From Salibacterium lacus (lineage in GTDB: Bacteria; Bacillota; Bacilli; Bacillales; Marinococcaceae), in NCBI RefSeq assembly GCF_042684865.1, contig NZ_JBHUML010000003.1, positions 248,001 to 312,000 on the forward strand: 64,000 nt of DNA, in the 5' to 3' direction. This document shows, in pieces, positions 53,139-61,765 of the stretch. The position numbers and the translations under genes are program-made. Positions within the stretch are counted from its first letter, which is position 1. Each line of letters opens with the position of its first letter. The notes beneath the pieces are model-generated. The model had not been told where the DNA came from, ran no database searches, and saw only the letters and a program-made list of their open reading frames with translations.

Positions 53139-54428
53139 ATGCAGATACACGTTGTCCGCCCCGGAGAATCGTTATGGGGCATCGGCAGAATGTATAATGT
53201 GCCGTTTGAAACTATACGGGACGCCAATCAGATTCCGGAAGCATCGCGCCTTGTTGTCGGTCAGACGCTGGTTATTCCTTTTGAAGGGAGGCTGCACTGG
53301 GTGATGCCGGGCGAAAGTGTTTGGGAAATCAGCCAGCGGTACGGGGTTCCCTTCGATTACATTCTTCGTCTGAACAATTTGCCGCTGTCTGCCGTACTGC
53401 CTGCCGGTTTTCCCCTGTACATCGACCGGCCTGTGCCGATGAAACCCGTTGTGGATGTCGGGGCTTATTTAAACCCGGACATTACAGGGGATAATTCAAC
53501 AGCTATGGTCAATGAAATCGGAGAATATCTTACCTACCTGCAGTTATTCAGTTATCACATGAACCGGGACGGCACACTGACTTCCATGGAGGACCAGGCC
53601 ATCATTAATACTGCATATGAAAACAGGATTGTGCCCTTAATGGTAATCACAAATATTGAAGACGGAGCGTTCAGCACAGAACTTGCTTCGGAGGTGCTGC
53701 AAGATGAAGAGCGCCGGAACCGGCTGCTCGATGAAGCACTTGCCATTATGCAGGAAAAAGGGTTCCTTGGGATTGACTTTGACCTCGAGTATGTTGGCGC
53801 AAAGAATCGGGAAGCGTATAACGAGTTAATGCGCGAAGCCCGCGTCCGCCTGGACGAATACGGCTACCTGCTTTCGAGTGCACTTGCTCCGAAAGTGGAA
53901 CCCGGGATGACCGGTGATTTGTATGAAGGGCATGATTACGCAGTACACGGAGAACTTGCTGATTTTGTTTTTCTCATGACGTACGAATGGGGATACTCCG
54001 GCGGGCCGCCACGCGCTGTCGCCCCGGTGGATCAGGTGCAGCGCGTAATTGAGTATGCCCTCACCCTTATCCCGTCGGATAAAATCATGCTCGGCATGCC
54101 GCTTTACGGCTACGACTGGACGCTTCCGTTTGTGCAGGGGGAAACGCAGGCCGAAGCAATCGACCATCAGCAGGCACTGCAGCTCGCGCTTCGGTATAAT
54201 GCAGCAATCTCCTTTGACGAGACCGCGCAGTCCCCGTATTTCACCTATTATGACGAAACAGGCGCGCAGCATGAAGTCTGGTTTGAAGATGCGCGCACCG
54301 TGCAGGCAAAATTCAATATGATCAAAGAATACGGGCTGCGCGGCATGTTTTACTGGGTGCTCAGCTGGGAGTTCCCACAGAACTGGCTGTTGATCGAAGA
54401 AAATTTCACGGTGAATAAACGGTTATAG
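53139..54428 (+). CDS. sleL: spore cortex-lytic N-acetylglucosaminidase (SleL/YaaH-like)
   Basis: 429 aa, the usual SleL length. Two N-terminal LysM domains (about 2-47 and 52-96) bind cortex peptidoglycan; no signal peptide, as expected for a spore protein made in the mother cell. The GH18 barrel (about 103-425) has the catalytic GIDFDLEY with Asp213, Asp215 and Glu217, and YGYDW with a substrate-binding Tyr. AAGGAGG precedes ATG. Acts during germination on cortex already cut by lytic transglycosylases. Shows that the organism forms endospores. Confidence 0.88.
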   Translation: MQIHVVRPGESLWGIGRMYNVPFETIRDANQIPEASRLVVGQTLVIPFEGRLHWVMPGESVWEISQRYGVPFDYILRLNNLPLSAVLPAGFPLYIDRPVPMKPVVDVGAYLNPDITGDNSTAMVNEIGEYLTYLQLFSYHMNRDGTLTSMEDQAIINTAYENRIVPLMVITNIEDGAFSTELASEVLQDEERRNRLLDEALAIMQEKGFLGIDFDLEYVGAKNREAYNELMREARVRLDEYGYLLSSALAPKVEPGMTGDLYEGHDYAVHGELADFVFLMTYEWGYSGGPPRAVAPVDQVQRVIEYALTLIPSDKIMLGMPLYGYDWTLPFVQGETQAEAIDHQQALQLALRYNAAISFDETAQSPYFTYYDETGAQHEVWFEDARTVQAKFNMIKEYGLRGMFYWVLSWEFPQNWLLIEENFTVNKRL

Positions 54429-54471
54429 ATACACGGCCGAGGAGGCAGTGGGATTATCGACAGTTCCGGAC

Positions 54472-54616
54472 GGAAAGTGTCCGGTATATCCGTTTTGTAG
54501 ACATTTTTCCTTCCTAATTGTCCGGTAAAATAAAGTTATAGACACTTTCCCCGCTCCGTGCACTGATTTTATCCCAAATCCCGCAGGTTACGGACAGTTT
54601 CATTCTGAAATTGTCC
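54472..54616. repeat. GGACA-type intergenic repeat, copy 4 (two inverted pairs)
   Basis: GGAAAGTGTC (54472-54481) and GACACTTTCC (54541-54550) are perfect 10-base inverted arms, with further TCCGG/AGACA half sites between. GGACAGTTTC (54592-54601) and GAAATTGTCC (54607-54616) make a second short hairpin. Together they fill the sleL to NFU_N gap. Confidence 0.65.
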
Positions 54617-54617
54617 A

Positions 54618-54659
54618 TAAAAAGAGCCCCGGTCTGCTGTCATCCAGACAGGCCGGGGC
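54618..54659 (-). terminator. terminator of the NFU_N gene
   Basis: Minus strand GCCCCGGCCTGTCTG pairs with CAGACCGGGGC (54626-54636), followed by TCTTTTTATG. Strong GC stem beginning about 15 bases after the stop. Confidence 0.8.
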
Positions 54660-54674
54660 AATACTTACGATTTC

Positions 54675-54935
54675 TTATTCCGCTTCGGCAAAAACCTGTT
54701 CCACTTTCGGAGTCAGGTCATCCCAGTCGGCATCCATCGTCTTATTCACCGTTACAAAATCGTTGACGCCGAAAATATTGTCCACACCGTCAAGCTCCAG
54801 TAACGCCTGAGCGAGTTCGTGTTCGGTGTCGTCACCTTTTTTCAGCGACGTGCTTTTTTCAAACAAGTTCCGGTCTGCGGTAAACTTCATCGCATTCGGA
54901 TTCGGCGTTGGTTCCGCCTGTACGTTAATAGCCAT
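54675..54935 (-). CDS. Nfu/NifU N-terminal domain protein
   Basis: 86-residue stand-alone NFU_N domain (PF08712 type), beginning with the typical TPNPNAMKFT (about 9-18). It lacks the CxxC NifU domain that holds clusters in full Nfu proteins, so a role in iron-sulfur assembly is only suggested by family. Monocistronic with a strong terminator. AGGAGA precedes ATG. Confidence 0.82.
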   Translation of the reverse strand: MAINVQAEPTPNPNAMKFTADRNLFEKSTSLKKGDDTEHELAQALLELDGVDNIFGVNDFVTVNKTMDADWDDLTPKVEQVFAEAE

Positions 54936-55064
54936 TATAGTCTCCTTTCGATCACACGCTTAACATCATGCTAATCTTTTTCTTATCATAACACTTTTTA
55001 TAATGAATATTAAATAAGAATTGTCGTTTTCCCCAATATCTATGCTTGAAGCGTGTGCCACAGG

Positions 55065-55595
55065 CTATTGTCTCGTCCCATCCACAAATTGTACCGATTC
55101 CACCAAACTGGTCCCTTCTTCATCCAGTACATCAAATTCAAACTTACTGTCCGGTAGTTTATGCGGTTGATCCATGCCGATTTGCAGTGTGTATGCGCCG
55201 GAAGAAGAACCTTCACGGGAAATTTCTGCGCTTGCTGTACCTTTGAGCAAGCTGCCGTTTGCCGCCAAAAGAGAAATGGAAGAGAACAATACAGCAGGTT
55301 GAAACTTCCCTTCCGATTCCTTCACTTTCCCCATTCTGAAAGCATGCTCCCGTACTTCGGAGACCATAAGATGCTCTCCTCCCGGTGTTTGCATCCAGGC
55401 AGTGCTTTTTCTGATATCATCCTCTTCTACATGGGCTTCTACCGCCTGTTCGGCCGAGTCATAAACCGGGGCACCAGCTTCGAGCTTGGTGCCTTCCGTG
55501 AAAAAACCAGCCATAAGAAGAACAATGAATGCATAGGCAGTGATTCCTGCTGCGGCGGCGGTCCATTTTATGATACCTTTGTTTCTTTGTGTCAT
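55065..55595 (-). CDS. membrane-anchored protein, unknown
   Basis: 176 residues: short basic N-terminus, one membrane anchor (about 10-33), and an extracellular acidic domain with predicted beta strands (about 95-170). No family recognised. Its ATG overlaps the stop of the zinc-ribbon membrane protein by four bases, so the two are co-translated and may act together. Confidence 0.65.
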   Translation of the reverse strand: MTQRNKGIIKWTAAAAGITAYAFIVLLMAGFFTEGTKLEAGAPVYDSAEQAVEAHVEEDDIRKSTAWMQTPGGEHLMVSEVREHAFRMGKVKESEGKFQPAVLFSSISLLAANGSLLKGTASAEISREGSSSGAYTLQIGMDQPHKLPDSKFEFDVLDEEGTSLVESVQFVDGTRQ

Positions 55596-55891
55596 CTCTC
55601 TGTCCCCTCCTCCTTATTGCTCAACCGCAGCAAAAACGGATACACCGCACTGCAAAGAAGAAATGCACCAAGGAGTGCGCTGAACGTAACCGGCAGGGAC
55701 AAGTCCAGAAAGGCAGGAAGCAGTACAGGAAGCGTGATGAGAAGGAGGAGCATCATCTGCATGTTTCGGCTCTGCCGGTCGGCATACTGCTTCGTTCCGC
55801 AATACGGACAGGGCTTCCCGTGCTCATAGAAATAAGACTCCTTCCAGTTCCATGTTTCACCGCAGGTTTGGCATTTCGGCACTTCCACCAC
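55592..55891 (-). CDS. membrane zinc-ribbon protein
   Basis: 99 residues. An N-terminal four-Cys ribbon (CQTCGETW then CPYCGTK, Cys at about 7, 10, 28, 31) is followed by two membrane helices (about 46-63 and 68-88). It fits the small Bacillaceae family of membrane zinc finger proteins known as TIGR04104. Function not known. Divergent from the MFS gene. Confidence 0.75.
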   Translation of the reverse strand: MVEVPKCQTCGETWNWKESYFYEHGKPCPYCGTKQYADRQSRNMQMMLLLLITLPVLLPAFLDLSLPVTFSALLGAFLLCSAVYPFLLRLSNKEEGTER

Positions 55892-56117
55892 CTCTTCCTC
55901 ACAACTTTTACAATAATGATAAGATCAGCATCACCATTCTTAGAATTCTATGCCGTTATTTCTGTAACCTGCCTGCTCAATGAATATCTTCCTTTGTTTG
56001 TCTTTCTACCTTTCCATTGCCATGTCCTTATGAGTTGAAACCACCGTTTGACTACAGTACCGACCCTGCACATATGATAGAATAGGGGCACTTTCATATA
56101 AATCAGGTGGTCTTATC

Positions 56118-57476
56118 ATGACTAACACCATAAAAAGACCCTGGCTCCTTGTCGTCACAATCGGCCTGGGCACTCTCTTAAATCCATTAAACTCCTCCAT
56201 GATTTCGGTTGCGTTAACCCGGCTCCAGGACGAGTTTTCGCTTACTTTTGCGGCGGCTTCCTGGCTCGTCTCCATTTTTTACCTAACAAGCGCCGCCGCC
56301 CAGCCGGTCATGGGAAAGCTCGGGGATATGTTCGGAGCAAAGCGGTTATTTTTAAGCGGTCTGGCCGTTTCTGCATTGGCTTCCCTGCTTGCTGTTTTTT
56401 CGCCGAATCTGATGTTTCTGCTCATATGGCGGGCTCTTCAGGCTCTGGGTAGTTCCACGCTTTACCCCAGCGCCATGTTGATGATACGGGGGCATGTGAC
56501 ACAAGGCCAGGGGAAAGCACTGGCGGGGTTGTCACTGTTTGCAACGACATCTGCTGCATTCGGTCCTTCCATCGGAGGCTTTCTCATCTCCTGGTGGGAC
56601 TGGCATGCCATATTTTTGATTAACTTCCCTTTTATCATCGTCTCTTTCAGCTTGTCCCTGTTTATTCTGCCGAACACCGGAAGCGGACGCATCGACCTCC
56701 GCCGAATTGATTTTTCAGGGATAGGGCTGTTCGCCGCAGCCATGGTCACCTTGATTCTCGGCCTGCTTTCGCTTGAAAAGGACCCCGACTGGTTTATGTT
56801 TGGGATCAGTGCTGTGACGGCGGTTGTGTTTTATTTGTATGAAAAAAGAAAACAGGAGCCTTTTATCGATGTTCTTACCTTAAAGAAAAACTACAACACT
56901 ACGCTGGTTTATGCTCAGTTTATCTGCATCAGCCTTGTCTATTACACGTACTTCTTCGGGCTTCCTGCCTACCTGCAGCAGGTCCGCGGATTGGACGAAC
57001 AAAAGACAGGACTTGTTATGCTTTCCCTCGCCGGCATGGGAATCATTATTGCACCGCTCACCGGAAAACTCGTCGACCGCTTTGGTGCCAAGGTTCCGCT
57101 CCTTCTGGGCGCGGGCACACTGACCGCAGGTACGGTCTTGATCCTCACGTTCCACAATCACTCTCCGCTTGGATGGCTGATTGCGATCATGATCATACTT
57201 GGTATGAGCAGCGGTTTTAACAATATCTCCATGCAGCGGGCACTGTTTGAACAGGTTCGTGCCGAAGACACAGGCTCCGCCTCCGGTCTTTTCCAGACGA
57301 GCCGTTACCTCGGTGCTATTCTGTCTTCCAGCGTTCTCGGCATCTTTTTCACCGGAGCTATGACGATCGATCAGCTCCATAAGGTCGCGGTGGTTTCTCT
57401 TATCTTTTGCGCTGTTGTCACAGGACTTTCGATAAGAATTCCGGGGAGAAACCAAAGGCCGGCCGTTTCCTCGTAA
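56118..57476 (+). CDS. MFS transporter, DHA2-like drug exporter
   Basis: Membrane transporter (452 aa) with 13-14 predicted helices. Helix 1 region LNPLNSSMISVALTRLQ matches motif D1 of the DHA2 family, and GKLGDMFGAKRLFL (about 73-86) is motif A. Proton-driven efflux of small hydrophobic compounds is likely. Start follows AGGTGG. uvsE follows by about 110 bases with its own ribosome site. No regulator adjacent. Confidence 0.85.
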   Translation: MTNTIKRPWLLVVTIGLGTLLNPLNSSMISVALTRLQDEFSLTFAAASWLVSIFYLTSAAAQPVMGKLGDMFGAKRLFLSGLAVSALASLLAVFSPNLMFLLIWRALQALGSSTLYPSAMLMIRGHVTQGQGKALAGLSLFATTSAAFGPSIGGFLISWWDWHAIFLINFPFIIVSFSLSLFILPNTGSGRIDLRRIDFSGIGLFAAAMVTLILGLLSLEKDPDWFMFGISAVTAVVFYLYEKRKQEPFIDVLTLKKNYNTTLVYAQFICISLVYYTYFFGLPAYLQQVRGLDEQKTGLVMLSLAGMGIIIAPLTGKLVDRFGAKVPLLLGAGTLTAGTVLILTFHNHSPLGWLIAIMIILGMSSGFNNISMQRALFEQVRAEDTGSASGLFQTSRYLGAILSSSVLGIFFTGAMTIDQLHKVAVVSLIFCAVVTGLSIRIPGRNQRPAVSS

Positions 57477-57585
57477 TGTGTTTACAGCGATGCGTATCTT
57501 ACGTTTTCAAGGACACTGCTTCGGGTATGTCAGCACTATTGTTAAACATACGAAGATCTTACTCTTTCACAAAAGGAGCCCTGCA

Positions 57586-58542
57586 ATGATTTTACGATTT
57601 GGTTATGTATCCCATGCGTTATCACTCTGGAACGCCTCTCCTGCCGGAACGATGACATACAAAAACTGGTCTTCCATGAAGGAGCCGGACCGGACGGAGA
57701 AACTCCACCGCATCACCCGCAGCAATCTCGAGAATACGATCCGGGCCCTTCATTTCAATATCGCCCATCGTATTCCGCTGTACCGTTTCTCGTCATCTCT
57801 TGTGCCGCTGGCGACCCATCCGGAAGTGGAATGGGATTATATCACGCCGTTCCGGGATCTTTATGAAGAAATCGGAAGACTGGTCAAAACCCATCAGCTG
57901 CGCACCAGCTTTCATCCCAACCAGTTCACTCTGTTCACAAGCGATAAAGGTCAGGTGACCGACAACGCTGTGACTGACATGAATTATCATTACCGTGTGC
58001 TGGAAGCGATGGGCCTTTCGGATGAAGCTTATATCAATCTTCATGTCGGCGGGGCGTACGGACATAAAAAGACCGCAGTCGATCGCTTCCACGAAAACAT
58101 CAAGAAGGTGCCTGCCGCCGTAAAAGAACAGATGACTCTCGAAAACGATGATAAAACGTATACAGCCTCTGAAGTGCTGAATATATGCGAAACCCAGAAC
58201 CTCCCCATGATGTTTGATTATCATCACTATGAGGCTAATAAAACGATGGAAGAATCACTCTACGACATTCTCCCCCGTTTTTTCGCCACGTGGGAAAATC
58301 GGAATGTACCACCGAAAATCCATCTTTCCTCCCCCAGGTCGGACGAGGAATTCCGAAGCCACGCGGACTTCGTCGATCCCTCATTTGTCCAGCCGTTTCT
58401 GCAGGCGCTGAAACGGTGCGGGCGGGACGTGGATGTCATGATTGAAGCCAAGGAGAAAGACCGGGCCATGCTGCAGCTCGTGGAAGACTTAACATTCATA
58501 CGGGGCGTCAAGCGGATGGATGAGGGAATATTGGAATGGTAA
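57586..58542 (+). CDS. uvsE: UV damage endonuclease
   Basis: UvsE/UVDE TIM-barrel endonuclease (318 aa) that nicks DNA 5' to pyrimidine dimers and other lesions, starting alternative excision repair. Metal ligands and motifs seen are HPNQFTLF (His), NLHVGGAYGHK, LENDDKTYT (Glu, Asp), MMFDYHHYEAN and the late IHLSSPR and MIEAKEKD. The start is ATG 57586 after AAAGGAG, which also restores the normal length; an ATG-type frame opens 36 codons earlier. Suits a sun-exposed surface habitat. Confidence 0.9.
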   Translation: MILRFGYVSHALSLWNASPAGTMTYKNWSSMKEPDRTEKLHRITRSNLENTIRALHFNIAHRIPLYRFSSSLVPLATHPEVEWDYITPFRDLYEEIGRLVKTHQLRTSFHPNQFTLFTSDKGQVTDNAVTDMNYHYRVLEAMGLSDEAYINLHVGGAYGHKKTAVDRFHENIKKVPAAVKEQMTLENDDKTYTASEVLNICETQNLPMMFDYHHYEANKTMEESLYDILPRFFATWENRNVPPKIHLSSPRSDEEFRSHADFVDPSFVQPFLQALKRCGRDVDVMIEAKEKDRAMLQLVEDLTFIRGVKRMDEGILEW

Positions 58543-58547
58543 TTCCC

Positions 58548-59096
58548 TCATCCCCCTCTTTTCCATTCTTCCTGCAGCATGCTGTAGACGATAACGTCAA
58601 GATGCGTCCCGTTCACCCGCTCCGCTCCCCGGAGCTGTCCTTCCTCCTGAAACCCAAGGAGGGCGGGAACAGCGCGGCTTTTCTCATTGGCTTTTGCGGC
58701 TTTGATTTCAACCCGGTGCAGATCCAGCTCATCGAACGCATGCGCCAGTAACGCCCGGCACGATGTCGTGACCAGGCCGCGTTTTTCAAAGGGCGGGGCT
58801 ATCCAGTAACCAATGCTCGCTGCCCGGTTGACCTCATCGATATAATGAAAACCAATAACCCCGGCCAGGTCACCATGATGTCGGATTCCCGCCTGCCAGC
58901 CGTTGCCGTCCGCGAACTGCTGCATCGCCGAACGGATAAAAGCTTTCGTGTCGGCAGACGTTGTCGTATGCTCCACCCAGGGCAGCCATGTCTTCAACTC
59001 TTCAGCATATTTCCGGGTTAGAGAAAACAATGCCTCGGTATCGCTCCTATCGAGCATTTTCAACGTAGTGCCTTCATCCACCTGATATAAAAACAT
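58548..59096 (-). CDS. RimJ/RimL-type GNAT N-acetyltransferase
   Basis: Acetyltransferase (182 aa) of the ribosomal-protein-serine/N-terminal group (YdaF-like). YWIAPPFEKRGLVTTSCRAL (about 112-131) is the acetyl-CoA pyrophosphate loop, and KANEKSRAVPALLGFQEEG holds the Asn and the C-terminal strand. Stand-alone gene facing uvsE, with stop codons six bases apart. Substrate unknown. Confidence 0.82.
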   Translation of the reverse strand: MFLYQVDEGTTLKMLDRSDTEALFSLTRKYAEELKTWLPWVEHTTTSADTKAFIRSAMQQFADGNGWQAGIRHHGDLAGVIGFHYIDEVNRAASIGYWIAPPFEKRGLVTTSCRALLAHAFDELDLHRVEIKAAKANEKSRAVPALLGFQEEGQLRGAERVNGTHLDVIVYSMLQEEWKRGG

Positions 59097-59198
59097 CCAC
59101 CAGTCCCTCCTGCCTTCTTTATTTTCACGATCATACCACAGCGGACTGGTTTCTTACACTTCCTCCGGTACATATGTTACATTTAATAAACACAAGAC

Positions 59199-59627
59199 GT
59201 GGAAGGTTGTGACGAACTAGTGAATGATATGGCAAGAGAAACGATTATACGCGAAGTCGTTGGTGAAATATACGATGCGTTTCCGAATCTTTTGGAGGAC
59301 CTTGAAGAACAGGAAAGTGAACAGGAGCTGGAGAGACTGCAGCAGGAAAATGCGTACCATCTCGATAACCTCGAAGCGACATACGAGATGGACAATATTG
59401 AATTCTTCCTGAACTATACCGAATGGCTTGATAATGTCCTCACCAGCCGCAACGTGGACCGCTACATGATTATCGATAATTTTGAACGGCTGCAACGCCT
59501 TATTCCAGGCCATGTGGAAGAAGAAGAAGAAGGAGCTTACGTGATGTATCTGGAGTCTGCGATTGATTTACTGAAAGAACGCCAGGATGACGGAGATGAC
59601 GAGGCTGACGGAGAAGAAGCGTGGTAG
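59199..59627 (+). CDS. acidic protein, unknown
   Basis: Up to 142 residues, about one third Asp and Glu, no membrane segment, no Cys except near the start. Helical with a coiled-coil-like stretch (about 30-60) and an acidic tail. The start is uncertain: GTG 59199, GTG 59220 and ATG 59229 are all in frame, and GGAAGG at 59201 fits only the later ones, with long spacing. I recognise no family. A bidirectional terminator follows. Confidence 0.6.
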   Translation: MEGCDELVNDMARETIIREVVGEIYDAFPNLLEDLEEQESEQELERLQQENAYHLDNLEATYEMDNIEFFLNYTEWLDNVLTSRNVDRYMIIDNFERLQRLIPGHVEEEEEGAYVMYLESAIDLLKERQDDGDDEADGEEAW

Positions 59628-59642
59628 AATAAAATACATCGT

Positions 59643-59680
59643 TAAAAAACGGAGCGGGATGAATGTCCGCTCCGTCTTTT
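59643..59680. terminator. bidirectional terminator between convergent genes
   Basis: ACGGAGCGG (59649-59657) pairs with CCGCTCCGT (59667-59675); six T on the minus strand and CTTTTATTT on the plus strand. Ends both the acidic-protein gene and the SLH gene. Confidence 0.85.
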
Positions 59681-59702
59681 ATTTGTTTTATGCCCACTTC
59701 TT

Positions 59703-61523
59703 TTATTGATTTTCCATCCAGTCCAGCGTGTTGGAAATAAAGACAGAGAACTGGGCGCGGGTTGTATCATTTCCCGGGCGGAAGGTATCATCCTGGTAGC
59801 CGCTTGCAAGTCCCGCGGAAACAACAGCATGGATACCGTCATGCGCCCAGTAATCGGACGAAATATCCGTGAAAGATGCATCCGACCCTTGAGCTTCAAA
59901 ACCGAACGCCCGCTCGAGAACAACAGCCATCTGAGCCCGGGTCAGCGTATCATTCGGGTTAAACTCATCACCGTGGCCCATCATGATTCCTTCATCTGCT
60001 ACAGTGTCGATGTAGGCTTTGCCGTAATACTCCGAGCTGATGTCATCAAAACCGGCATCCGGACGGTTGTCCGTTGAAAGGTCCATCGCTCCTGTGATGA
60101 TTTTCGCCGCCTGCACCCGTTTGATCGGATCATTCGGGCGGAACGTTCCGTCCATGTAGCCTTTGATAATATTTTCATTTGTCAGATGACTGATTTCATT
60201 CACCGCCCAGAAGTCCGCGTTTATATCGGAATACATATCTACGGCACTTGGGTTCATCGGATCCTGAGGTTCTTCCGGTTCTTCTGATCCATCATTTTCT
60301 TCTTCCTGAGCAAACATTTCCGGCATCTGCGTCACAATCGCACCGGATAGGGCTGTGCCAATGGTGGACATGCGCTCGCCGCCTTCATCAAAAGAGTTGT
60401 ACGCCATCTCATAGTCTTCCATCACATACGACTCCACAACATCGATCACGTCCTGCTCATGGGCATTCAGCACCGATTCCGCCGTGTCGGCCGGGAGGTT
60501 GCCTTCTGTTGCTGTTTCCAGAAACATCCCCAGTTCCTCCGGAAAGTCCATCAGAAGACTGTCTGTTACTTCTTCCTTCTGCATGTCATCATTATTTTCG
60601 ATGGCATTGCCAAGACCTGATGTATCTTCGTACTGGCTGGAGAAGATCTCTTCAAACTGAGCCGCTCCTTCTTCCCCGTAAATGGATTCAACAGCTGTCA
60701 CCATTTCGCCGGCATTGGCTTCAAGCTGTTCACTTGCAGCTTCGGCACCATCGGCATTCTGAGACTCCTGCACGGCCGTCAGCACCTGATAGTCAAAATG
60801 AAGGCCGAGCAGCTGGTTGAAGGAAGCTCTGAGGTCAGCGGCCGGTGTCATCGCTTCGGTATGATTAAACATCTCCGGCATCTGCGTTACAATACCGCTG
60901 GATAGGGCGCCGCCGATCGTGTACATCTGTTTGTAGCCTTCATCGTAAGCAGCGTAGGCTTCTTCATAATCTCCGTTCACGAAATGCTTTGCTGTATTGA
61001 TAACGTCCTGCTCATGAGCACGTAGCGCTTGTTCGGCTGTATCGGCTGGAAGATTGCCTTCAGTCGCCGTGCCGAGAAATCCGCCAAGTTCGGACGGGAA
61101 GTCATTCAGCAGCTGGTCCTTCACTTCTTCTCTCTCATCCATGTTTCCATTGCGGAGCGCCATGCCGAGTTCCGAACTGTCTTCGTACTGGGAAGCAAAG
61201 ATATCTGCAAACTGGGAAGCTCCCTCTTCTCCGTAAATGGATTCTATCGCTGTTGTGATTTGCTGCGCGTTATCTTCCAACTTCTCTCTCACCAGCTCTG
61301 CGTCGTCCGCCTGCTTGTACACTTTTACCGCAGTCAGCACCTGATATTCAAAGTGCGAAGCCAGCAGCTGACTTAGATTTGCTCTCAAGTCCACGGCCGA
61401 GGTGGATACCGTCGGCTCCATCATGTCTTTTGATTCACTGTTGTCCGCTGCCATCGCCGCAGACGGCACCAGCATGGACGCAGCCAGCGATACTGTAAGT
61501 ATTCGTTTCCCTTTCATCATCAA
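59703..61523 (-). CDS. S-layer homology surface protein with duplicated unknown domain
   Basis: 606 residues. A signal peptide (about 1-25, ending AMAAD) is followed by two tandem copies of a helical domain of about 180 residues (about 45-220 and 235-405), each starting LRANLSQLL/LRASFNQLL and ending TQMPEMF, then a short Glu/Pro linker and three SLH repeats (about 433-480, 492-545, 552-603) that anchor to pyruvylated cell-wall polymer. The repeated domain has regular E-rich helices and conserved SIYGEEGA and LPADTAE motifs; I do not recognise it. Monocistronic. AAAGGAG precedes ATG. Confidence 0.75.
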   Translation of the reverse strand: MMMKGKRILTVSLAASMLVPSAAMAADNSESKDMMEPTVSTSAVDLRANLSQLLASHFEYQVLTAVKVYKQADDAELVREKLEDNAQQITTAIESIYGEEGASQFADIFASQYEDSSELGMALRNGNMDEREEVKDQLLNDFPSELGGFLGTATEGNLPADTAEQALRAHEQDVINTAKHFVNGDYEEAYAAYDEGYKQMYTIGGALSSGIVTQMPEMFNHTEAMTPAADLRASFNQLLGLHFDYQVLTAVQESQNADGAEAASEQLEANAGEMVTAVESIYGEEGAAQFEEIFSSQYEDTSGLGNAIENNDDMQKEEVTDSLLMDFPEELGMFLETATEGNLPADTAESVLNAHEQDVIDVVESYVMEDYEMAYNSFDEGGERMSTIGTALSGAIVTQMPEMFAQEEENDGSEEPEEPQDPMNPSAVDMYSDINADFWAVNEISHLTNENIIKGYMDGTFRPNDPIKRVQAAKIITGAMDLSTDNRPDAGFDDISSEYYGKAYIDTVADEGIMMGHGDEFNPNDTLTRAQMAVVLERAFGFEAQGSDASFTDISSDYWAHDGIHAVVSAGLASGYQDDTFRPGNDTTRAQFSVFISNTLDWMENQ

Positions 61524-61765
61524 ACACTCCTTTTTGATTTGTTATACAGGGAAACGAAACAGATCAGCATTTGGATCACTATGTGACGAAATTTTTTATA
61601 AACATTTTATTATTGTACGACTGATGGTGGTAAGCACCTTCTCTTCTACGAATATTCCGTTCGATACACAATGCTCTTTCTTTTAAATAATCAGTATCTA
61701 AAAGGTTAAAAGCAGCAAAAATGTGGAATTCTTTTTAAAGAATATTTAAAAAAGAAGGTGTTGGA

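Noticed and set aside
54472..54616. CRISPR array or terminator cluster after sleL
   Set aside because: Arms are short inverted repeats of unequal spacing without uniform spacers or T tails; they fit the intergenic repeat family instead. No CRISPR array was seen anywhere in the window.
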